Source: Beroe forskalii
Taxonomy: Eukaryota; Ctenophora; Nuda; Beroida; Beroidae
Length of the DNA stretch: 64,000 nucleotides
Assembly (NCBI GenBank): GCA_011033025.1
Contig: WFMF01000032.1
Location: 372,001-436,000 of the forward strand
Direction: 5' to 3'
In this document: positions 50,311 through 60,297 of the stretch, piece by piece
How positions within the stretch are numbered: the stretch's first letter is position 1
Layout of the letters: each line of letters starts with the position of its first letter
The notes under the pieces: generated by a model
Seen by the model: the letters and a program-made list of their open reading frames with translations, nothing else
Databases searched by the model: none
Told to the model about the DNA's origin: nothing
Program-made: the position numbers and the translations under genes

Positions 50311-53300
50311 GCATTTTCTTAGTTGGATCAAACTGTACAGACCTGCAAAATTTCATGAGTTAACTAGTAACTTTCCGCGAGGACTTCCCGAGATGCTGAT
50401 CAAAATTCAGAAAATACTCTGACACCATTGGACTTGTGGAAAACTCTGTTAATAAATGCATCATTATTTGGTTCTAGTACACTCTCTGGAAGGCAGTCAC
50501 ACGGGAAAAAGCATATTTTAGCCTTATATTTGGTCCTTGTGGGCAAATTATAACCAAAAAAGTCCGTTTTAGGGCCAAAAATTGGGTATTTGAGAGATCT
50601 GTAAATCGTGAAAATGGCCGAAATTCAAAATTCTGAAAGCAGCATTTTTCTTAGTTGGATCAAACTGTACTGACCTGCAAAATTTCATGAGTTAACTAGT
50701 GAGTTTAGTAGGACGACCTCCCCCCAGATGCTGATCAAAATTCAGAAAATACTCTGACACCATTGGACTTGTGGAAAACTCTGTTAATAAATGCATCATT
50801 ATTTGGTTCTAGTACACTCTCTGGAAGGCAGTCACACGGGAAAAAGCATATTTCAGCCTTATATTTTGGTCCTTGTGGACAATTATAACCAAAGAAGTCC
50901 ATTTTTAGGCCAAAAATTGGGTTTTGAGAGGCTGTAAATCGTGAAAATGGCCGAAATTCAAAATTCTGAAAGCAGCATTTTCTTAGTTGGATCAAACTGT
51001 ACTGACCTGCAAAATTTCATGAGTTAACTAGTAAGTTTAATTAGGAGGACCCCCCCGAGATGCTGATCAAAATTCAGAAAATACTCTGACACCATTGGAC
51101 TTGTGGAAAACTCTGTTAATAAATGCATCATTATTTGGTTCTAGTACACTCTCTGGAAGGCAGTCACACGGGAAAAAGCATATTTTAGCCTTATATTTGG
51201 TCCTTGTGGACAATTATAACCAAAGAAGTCCATTTTAGGCCAAAAATTGGGTTTTTGAGAGGCTGTAAATCGTGAAAATGGCCGAAATTCAAAATTCTGA
51301 AAGCAGCATTTTCTTAGTTGGATCAAACTGTACTGACCTGCAAAATTTCATGAGTTAACTAGTAAGTTTAGTAGGACGACCCCCCCGAGATGCTGATCAA
51401 AAATTCAGAAAATACTCTGACACCATTGGACTTGTGGAAAACTCTGTTAATAAATGCATTATTTGGTTCTAGTACACTCTCTGGAAGGCAGTCACACGGG
51501 AAAAAGCATATTTTAGCCTTATATTTTGGTCCTTGTGGACAATTATAACCAAAGAAGTCCATTTTAGGCCAAAAATTGGGTTTTTGAGAGGCTGTAAATC
51601 GTGAAAATGGCCGAAATTCAAAATTCTGAAAGCAGCATTTTCTTAGTTGGATCAAACTGTACTGACCTGCAAAATTTCATGAGTTAACTAGTAAGTTGCT
51701 GATCAAAATTCAGAAAATACTCTGACACCATTGGACTTGTGGAAAACTCTGTTAATAAATGCATCATTATTTGGTTCTAGTACACTCTCTGGAAGGCAGT
51801 CACACGGGAAAAAGCATATTTTAGCCTTATATTTGGTCCTTGTGGACAATTATAACCAAAGAAGTCCATTTTAAGGCCAAAAATTGGGTTTTTGAGAGAC
51901 TGTAAATCGTGAAAATGGCCGAAATTCAAAATTCTGAAGGCAGCATTTTCTTAGTTGGAACAAACTGTACTGACCTGCAAAATTTCATGAGTTAACTAGT
52001 AAGTTTAATAGGACGACCCCCCCCCCCCCGAGATGCTGATCAAAATTCAGAAAATACTCTGACACCATTGGACTTGTGGAAAACTCTGTTAATAAATGCA
52101 TTTTGGTTCTAGTACACTCTTTGGAAGGCAGTCGCACGGGAAAAGGCATATTTCAGCCTTATTTTTGGTCCTTGTGGACAATTATAACCAAAGAAGTCCA
52201 TTTTAGGCCAAAAATAGGGTTTTTGAGAGGCTGTAAATCGTGAAAATGGCCGAAATTCAAAATTCTGAAAGCAGCATTTTCTTAGTTGGATCAAACTGTA
52301 CTGACCTGCAAAATTTCATGAGTTAACTAGTAAGTTTAATAGGAGGACCCCCCCCCCGAGATGCTGATCAAAATTCAGAAAATACTCTGACACCATTGGA
52401 CTTGTGGAAAACTCTGTTAATAAATGCATCATTATTTGGTTCTAGTACACTCTCTGGAAGGCAGTCACACGGGAAAAAGCATATTTTAGCCTTATATTTG
52501 GTCCTTGTGGACAATTATAACCAAAGAAGTCCATTTTTAGGCCAAAAATTGGGTTTTTGAGAGGCTGTAAATCGTGAAAATGGCCGAAATTCAAAATTCT
52601 GAAAGCAGCATTTTCTTAGTTGGATCAAACTGTACTGACCTGCAAAATTTCATGAGTTAACTAGTAAGTTTAATAGGAGGACCCCCCCCCCCGAGATGCT
52701 GATCAAAATTCAGAAAATACTCTGACACCATTGGACTTGTGGAAAACTCTGTTAATAAATGCATCATTATTTGGTTCTAGTACACTCTCTGGAAGGCAGT
52801 CACACGGGAAAAAGCATATTTTAGCCTTATATTTGGTCCTTGTGGACAATTATAACCAAAGAAGTCCATTTTAGGCCAAAAATTGGGTTTTTGAGAGGCT
52901 GTAAATCGTGAAAATGGCCGAAATTCAAAATTCTGAAAGCAGCATTTTCTTAGTTGGATCAAACTGTACTGACCTGCAAAATTTCATGAGTTAACTAGTA
53001 AGTTTAGTAGGAGGACCCCCCCCCGAGATGCTGATCAAAATTCAGAAAAAAACTATAACACCATCGGACTTGTGGAAAACTCTGTTTGTAAATGCATCAT
53101 TATTTGGTTCTAGTACACTCTCTGGAAGGCAGTCACACGGGAAAAAGCATATTTCAGCCTTATATTTGGTCCTTGTGGACAATTATAACCAAAGAAGTCC
53201 ATTTTTAGGCCAAAAATTGGGTTTTTGAGAGGCTGTAAATCGTGAAAATGGCCGAAATTCAAAATTCTGAAAGCAGCATTTTCTTAGTTGGATCAAACTG

Positions 53301-56009
53301 TACTGACCTGCAAAATTTCATGAGTTAACTAGTAAGTTTAGTAGGACGACCCCCCCCCCCGAGATGCTGATCAAAATTCAGAAAATACTCTGACACCATT
53401 GGACTTGTGGAAAACTCTGTTAATAAATGCATTTTGGTTCTAGTACACTCTTTGGAAGGCAGTCACACGGGAAAAGGCATATTTCAGCCTTATTTTTGGT
53501 CCTTGTGGACAATTATAACCAAAGAAGTCCATTTTTAGGCCAAAAATTGGGTTTTTGAGAGGCTGTAAATCGTGAAAATGGCCGAAATTCAAAATTCTGA
53601 AAGCAGCATTTTCTTAGTTGGATCAAACTGTACTGACCTGCAAAATTTCATGAGTTAACTAGTAAGTTTAATAGGAGGACCCCCCCCCCCGAGATGCTGA
53701 TCAAAATTCAGAAAATACTCTGACACCATTGGACTTGTGGAAAACTCTGTTTGTAAATGCATCATTATTTGGTCCTAGTACACTCTCTGTAAGGCAGTCA
53801 CACGGCAAAAAGCATATTTCAGCCTTATATTTTTGGTCCTTGTGTACAATTATAACCAAAGAAGTCCATTTTAGGCCAAAAATTGGGTTTTTGAGAGGCT
53901 GTAAATCGTGAAAATGGCCGAAATTCAAAATTCTGAAAGCAGCATTTTCTTAGTTGGATCAAACCGTACTGACCTGCAAAATTTCATGAGTTAACTAGTA
54001 AGTTTAATAGAGGACCCCCCCCCAAGATGCTGATCAAAATTCAGAAAAAACTCTGACACCATTGGACTTGTGAAAAACTCTGTTAATAAATGCATCATTA
54101 TTTGGTTCTAGTACACTCTCTGGAAGGCAGTCACACGGGAAAAAGCATATTTTAGCCTTATATTTGGTCCTTGTGGACAATTATAACCAAAGAAGTCCAT
54201 TTTAGGCCAAAAATTGGGTTTTTGAGAGGCTGTAAATCGTGAAAATGGCCGAAATTCAAAATTCTGAAAGCAGCATTTTCTTAGTTGGATCAAACTGTAC
54301 TGACCTGCAAAATTTCATGAGTTAACTAGTAACTTTAATAGGAGGACCCCCCCCCCCCCGAGATGCTGATCAAAATTCAGAAAATACTCTGACACCATTG
54401 GACTTGTGGAAAACTCTGTTAATAAATGCATCATTATTTGGTTCTAGTACACTCTCTGGAAGGCAGTCACACGGGAAAAAGCATATTTTAGCCTTATATT
54501 TGGTCCTTGTGGACAATTATAACCAAAGAAGTCCATTTTAGGCCAAAAATTGGGTTTTTGAGAGGCTGTAAATCGTGAAAATGGCCGAAATTCAAAATTC
54601 TGAAAGCAGCATTTTCTTAGTTGGATCAAACTGTACTGACCTGCAAAATTTCATGAGTTAACTAGTAAGTTTAATAGGAGGACCCCCCCCCCGAGATGCT
54701 GATCAAAATTCAGAAAATACTCTGACACCATTGGACTTGTGGAAAACTCTGTTAATAAATGCATCATTATTTGGTTCTAGTACACTCTCTGGAAGGCAGT
54801 CACACGGGAAAAAGCATATTTTAGCCTTATATTTGGTCCTTGTGGACAATTATAACCAAAGAAGTCCATTTTAGGCCAAAAATTGGGTTTTTGAGAGGCT
54901 GTAAATCGTGAAAATGGCCGAAATTCAAAATTCTGAAAGCAGCATTTTCTTAGTTGGATCAAACTGTACTGACCTGCAAAATTTCATGAGTTAACTAGTA
55001 AGTTTAGTAGGACGACCCCCCCCGAGATGCTGATCAAAATTCAGAAAAAACTCTAACACCATCGGACTTGTGGAAAACTCTGTTAATAAATGCATCATTA
55101 TTTGGCTCTAGTACACTCTCTGGAAGGCAGTCACACGGGAAAAAGCATATTTTAGCCTTATATTTGGTCCTTGTGGACAATTATAACCAAAGAAGTCCAT
55201 TTTTAGGCCAAAAATTGGGTTTTTGAGAGGCTGTAAATCGTGAAAATGGCCGAAATTCAAAATTCTGAAAGCAGCATTTTCTTAGTTGGATCAAACTGTA
55301 CTGACCTGCAAAATTTCATGAGTTAACTAGTAAGTTTAATAGGAGGACCCCCCCCCCCGAGATGCTGATCAAAATTCAGAAAATACTCTGACACCATTGG
55401 ACTTGTGGAAAGCTCTGTTAATAAATGCATCACTATTTGGTTCTAGTACACTCTCTGGAAGGCAGTCACACGGGAAAAGCATATTTTATCCTTATATTTG
55501 GTCCTTGTGGACAATTATAACCAAAGAAGTCCATTTTAAGGCCAAAAATTGGGTTTTTGAGAGGCTGTAAATCGTGAAAATGGCCGAAATTCAAAATTCT
55601 GAAAGCAGCATTTTCTTAGTTGGATCAAACTGTACTGACCTGCAAAATTTCATGAGTTAACTAGTAAGTTTAGTAGGACCCCCCCCCCGGGATGCTGATC
55701 AAAATTCAGAAAATACTCTGACACCATTGGACTTGTGGAAAACTCTGTTAATAAATGCATCATTATTTGGTTCTAGTACACTCTCTGGAAGGCAGTCACA
55801 CGGGAAAAGGCATATTTCAGCCTTATATTTTGGTCCTTGTGGACAATTATAACCAAAGAAGTCCATTTTAGGCCAAAATTGGGTTTTGAGAGGCTGTAAA
55901 TCGTGAAAATGGCCGAAATTCAAAATTCTGAAAGCAGCATTTTCCTAGTTGGATCAAACTGTACTGACCTGCAAAATTTCATGAGTTAACTAGTAACTTT
56001 AACAGGAGA
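50311..56009. repeat. Satellite A array, block 4 (about 17 monomers)
   Basis: Mostly the GTTAATAAATG subtype with GAGATGCTGATC; some copies have GTTTGTAAATG. A few monomers share a small deletion (AAATGCATTTTGG near 52098 and 53429). Ends after ACTAGTAACTTTAACAGGAG, running straight into the 18 bp minisatellite. Confidence 0.98.
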
Positions 56010-57080
56010 GTGATGGTAATCTGGGTCAGGGGTATAATCTGGGCCAGGGTTGTACTCTGGGCCATGGTGGTAATCTGGGCGAGGGTGGTAATCTGGGCCA
56101 GGGTGGTAATCTGGGCCAGGGTGGTAATCTGGGCCAGGGTGGTAATCTGGGCCAGGGTGGTAATCTGGGCCAGGGTTATCTGGTAATCTGGGCCAGGGTG
56201 GTAATCTGGGCCAGGGTGGTAATCTGGGCCAGGGTGGTAATCTGGGCCAGGGTGGTAATCTGGGCCAGGGTGGTAATCTGGGCCAGGGTGGTAATCTGGG
56301 CCAGGGTGGTAATCTGGGCCAGGGTGGTAATCTGGGCCAGGGTTGGATATCTGGGCTGGGGTGGTAATCTGGGCATATAATCTGGGCCAGGGTGGTAATC
56401 TGGGCCAGGGTGGTAATCTGGGCCAGGGTGGTAATCTGGGCCAGGGTGGTAATCTGGGCGAGGGTGGTAATCTGGGCCAGGGTGGTAATCTGGGCCAGGG
56501 TGGTAATCTGGGCCAGGGTGGTAATATGGGCGAGGGTGGTAATCTGGGCCAGGGGGATAATCTGGGCCAGGGTTGTACTCTGGGCCATGGAGGTAATCTT
56601 GGCCAGGGTGGTAATCTGGGCGAGGGTGGTAATCTGGGCCAGGGTGGTAATATGGGCGAGGGTGGTAATCTGGGCCAGGGTGGTAATCTGGGCCAGGGTG
56701 GTAATCTGGGCCAGGGCGGTAATCTGGGCCAGGGTGGTAATATGGGCGAGGGTGGTAATCTGGGCCAGGGTGGTTCTCTGGACCGGGGTGGTTATCTGGG
56801 CCTGGGTGGTAATCTGGGCGAGGGTGGTAATCTGGGCCAGGGTGGTAATCTGGGCCAGGGTGGTTATCTGGGCCAGGGTGGTTATCTGGACCGGGGTGGT
56901 ACTCTGGACCGGGGTGGTTATCTGGGCCAGGGTGGTAATCTGGGCGAGGGTGGTAATCTGGGCCAGGGTGGTAATCTGGGCCAGGGTGGTAATCTGGGCC
57001 AGGGTGGTTATCTGGGCCAGGGTGGTACTCTGGACTGGTGTGGTACTCTGACCGGGGTAGTTATCTGGACCAGGGTGGTT
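56010..57080. repeat. 18-bp minisatellite, about 59 copies
   Basis: Tandem GGTAATCTGGGCCAGGGT with variants (GGCGAGG, TATGGGC, CTCTGGACC, GTTATCTGG). Because 18 is divisible by three, it keeps several frames open as six-residue repeats (for example GNLGQG on plus, TTLAQI on minus), giving long spurious ORFs of up to 424 codons. It ends about 95 bases before the acceptor of the SLC18B1-like exon at 57176, so it lies in that gene's upstream intron or flank. Confidence 0.97.
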
Positions 57081-57175
57081 ATCTGGAAGTGGACCGGAGT
57101 GGTACTGGTTATGAACAGATACTATAGTAGTATATACCCCCCGCCTAATATATCCCCGCAACCGCCATCCCACAG

Positions 57176-58405
57176 ATTCTGCTGTATTTCCACCTGCCCA
57201 TCCTGGCCCCCTTCGCTGCTCGGGCACTGAACGAGACGGTGGTGTGGACGGGGGTGGCACTCCTGGTCAACACCAGCACTATCATCATCAGCGCCCCTCC
57301 TCTAGGTGAGAAGAAGCGCCCATCATCTAGGTAAGAAGAAGCTGATAGTCAATTGCAGGGTCGCTCGTCCGGTCTAATTGTCAAATTTTTCAATGATTTT
57401 TAAATTTTTTTGATTTAAACAAATTATCTGATCTCAATTAATTATCTTAATCTAGGTTGGCTGATTGACAAGTTCAACCCCTACTTCTTCGTTATGTTCT
57501 CTGCAGTGATCCTGCCCTTTCTTTACATGTTCCTGGGGCCACTGCCCTTATTCCACATGGCCGTGAGCATCGGACTCAGTCTTATTTAACTGTGCGATGG
57601 TAGTACCATCCCGACCCCGAGTACCCCTTCATTTCAAAAATGTAAAAGCGGTTTTAAAAAACTACACTTTTATTTCTTATTCCCGTCACCTAATTTCTAA
57701 TTCCCGTTTCCCATTCAGCAATGAGTAACATCTTGCTGCCCTGTGAGGCCACCTCATGATTAAGTGATAATCCGACCTGTTTCACATGGCTACCTCCAAA
57801 CTCCAAGTGATGTTAGTTCTGGCTGGACTGGGTTTGTTCGTGCCTATGGGCTGCACCCCCATACTTCTCATCATGTTTGATGTTTACAAGCTCAGCATTC
57901 CTTGAATCTTCAATGTTATGACATTTCATTCTTACAAAATACAACTTCATCTATCCAATGTATCCAGTGCAGTATTGTAAAATTTTCAACATGAAACTTG
58001 GGAGTGCTAACGTGATGCAACCGAATAACAAGGTCGTCATTTCAGCTCAGGAATAACGGAGAGCTCCCAGTGTCTGCCTCCAATACGATAGTCTCCATCT
58101 ACTGCTCCTGCTTCCCTCTTGGAGCTTGCATAGGCTCCTTCGCAGCAGGTAACAAACCCCGAACAACTATGGCACAACAGCCACCAGCCACCCAATAGCC
58201 ACACAACTATTCCAAACAGCCATGGAAAATTCTAGGGATGGTCCAGACAAAGATGGGACAGATTTTTTTCACGAGATACTAATAAGTCGAACACAGTACA
58301 ATTCCAGTATTATTATCTTCAGCTTTACTATTTTCAGGAATATCGTCCATATTCTGCAGCTTTGAGTGGGCCACGGGCGGCTTTGGCATCATTTTCCTGA
58401 TACAG
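57176..58405 (+). CDS. SLC18B1-like MFS transporter, five C-terminal exons
   Basis: Exons by homology: 57176-57305, 57456-57562, 57792-57890, 58046-58148 and 58338-58405. Together they encode the second half of a 12-helix MFS transporter like SLC18B1, a vesicular polyamine transporter. Matches run in order: [14 protein letters not shown]; the loop-8/9 motif [21 protein letters not shown] (human LGPVPILHI); [17 protein letters not shown] (human AHENGFEEGLSTLGLVS); [19 protein letters not shown] (human GFEWAAAIQG). Introns 1 (CTAG then GTGAGA, ending ATCTAG) and 4 (GTAACA to TTTTCAG) are GT-AG and phase-compatible. Introns 2 and 3 are not: homology puts their edges inside direct repeats CACATGGC and AGCTCAG, and no GT-AG pair keeps the full alignment. 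N-terminal exons are missing; the minisatellite and satellite A lie upstream. It could be a decaying copy, but there are no stops within exons. Confidence 0.8.
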
Positions 58406-58583
58406 GTACCAATGCATGTAAAAAAATGTACTAATTGAATTCCAATTCCATGGGTTGAGTTACTAGAACACATTAAGAGAGGAAATTCTACTAATATTAT
58501 ATTAGACACACCTTAAACCCTAATTTTAAGCTTTAAAGACCCTAACTTCACGATTAGACTCGAGTTTGATAACAGTGGCAGTT

Positions 58584-58676
58584 CGAACTGCAGTTTTTTG
58601 TGCGCGGCGTAAGTTTGCGTGGCATACAGACATGTTATTCATGTCTTTGCGCCGCGCACACAAAAAACTGGAGTTT
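58584..58676. mobile_element. Foldback element with CpG-rich arms
   Basis: Arms AACTGCAGTTTTTTGTGCGC and its near-perfect inverse (AACTCCAGTTTTTTGTGTGC) enclose about 40 bases. The arms continue into GCGCGGCGTAAG / GCGCGGCGCAAAG, resembling the foldback at 61976. Confidence 0.7.
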
Positions 58677-58895
58677 GAGCACTGTAACAACTTCAGACGA
58701 TCCTGGCGTTTATCTACTGCTGGAGAGTCCGCCGTCTCAAACAGAGCTACAGTGATGATTCGGAGGAGAAGCCGCTGTTAGGCGTCTAAAATAAACAGAG
58801 CATTGAGCGGGAAAGCTGCGAGAGATGAAAGCAACAGGCACCCAAAGATTTAGACAACAGATTGAGGGGACTTAGAGTTACTGTTAGACAGTTTA

Positions 58896-59046
58896 GGGAT
58901 CGTTCACATATTACGTTATCACGTGGGGGGGGTTCCGAATGATTACGTTACATGTTATTGTAACAAATACAACCGCTGTAAACTTGATTTCGAGGGGGAG
59001 GGGTTAAAATCTGCCAAAATTGATTACGTAGTATGTGAACGATCTC
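58896..59046. mobile_element. 151-bp MITE with TTA duplication
   Basis: Inverted ends GGGATCGTTCACATATTACG and (from the right) GAGATCGTTCACATACTACG, flanked by TTA at 58893-58895 and 59047-59049. A 3 bp TTA duplication is typical of PIF/Harbinger-type elements, and ends of this GATCGTTCAC..TTACGT type are familiar from invertebrate MITEs. Confidence 0.85.
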
Positions 59047-60297
59047 TTATTGTAATTGTAAACAAAACCAAATCAACTTTTCAATTCCGAATAAATTATT
59101 GAGAATGTTACAAATTATCGGGCGAACAAATAACTTCCAAACTTGAGGCGTTGTCATCGAAGGAAATTGAGATTTAAAGTATGATGCATACGACTACGAG
59201 TACGTCCAAACTCACATCGATCGAATCAAGCAGGGGACGCCTGACATCAATTTTATCGATCGATGAGCACAGTAGTGATATTGAAATGCGTGACCATGAT
59301 CATATCTTATAGATCAGATGAGATTATAGGAATTAAATAATAATTTAGCTTTAACACAATTGTTTCTCTTTTCGGCTTTTTGACAGGAAAGCGGTCCCAA
59401 ACAGGTAATGAAACTAAATAAATATTACGTTATGATTCTCTCTTGAATCAATAACTTATGATTTGCGATTTCAAATGGTCGCAACAATTACATATTTTAA
59501 CTATAAAGATCAACAAATTATAAATTAAATCGTGATAAAAAGAACGGAATAAATTAGTTTTTCCTGAATTTGGACATTTTATCATACTTTTATATCAAAT
59601 TTATCAACAAAATACGCAAACTGCAACTTCATACTCATCCTTCAAATAAATAATTTCATTTCCAGCCACGAGTTAGAAATTTAAATCTCGCAAAGAGTTC
59701 CTTGCAATTGCTTTATTGGGTGGGGATTCAAAGAATTGGGGTATTTTCTCAAAACATAGAATAGTATAGAGGGGTAAAATAAGCTGTAGTGCAATATGTG
59801 GAGGATTGATTCAATGTATCTTGGTTATATTTATTGATTGAACCCAAATCTAGATGTTAACCTCAAAATAATTTACTACAAGAAATTATTTCAGACCAAA
59901 TTTGATCGAATTTCGAATCTAGGGTTTTAACTAATTAGAATTATAGTCAAAACATTCAGGTCACGAATGATTGCAGTTTAAGCTGCTTGTATTCAGTGAT
60001 GTGGAACTGTAAGTGCACATTCTTCACGAAGCTTTGACACTTGTCCATTCAACCAAATAACGTTAAGAATGGGTCCTTAGAATTGAGGGTCGGTCCATTC
60101 GGTGTTTCAGCAAGTTATTTTAGAAAGCCATAGTTTGGTGCTGAAGCAGTCCACAAAGCAACCTTCATTACAGGAAATTTACAGAACAACAACCAATGTC
60201 ACAACAACCGCAGGTCTTTAGAAAACGGTCACTTTGACAACAGTCACTAGGGCAACAGTCATTGGCTGATGTCAACCAATGAAAGAAGGGCATTCCC
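59047..60297. other. AT-rich DNA between convergent genes
   Basis: Separates the 3' end of the SLC18B1-like gene from the mitofusin stop codon and should hold both 3' UTRs. Apart from the possible microexon at 59387, nothing is recognised. Confidence 0.5.
59387..59404 (+). CDS. Possible 18-base microexon of the SLC18B1-like gene
   Basis: Between a pyrimidine-rich acceptor (GGCTTTTTGACAG) and a GTAATG donor lie 18 bases coding ESGPKQ. They are phase 0 on both sides, which fits the phase left by the exon ending at 58405. It would belong to the cytoplasmic tail. Weak evidence, since short matches of this kind arise by chance. Confidence 0.3.

Noticed and set aside
55986-57260. 424-codon minus ORF and 295- and 219-codon plus ORFs of hexapeptide repeats
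   Set aside because: Generated by the 18 bp minisatellite; period divisible by three keeps frames open on both strands.
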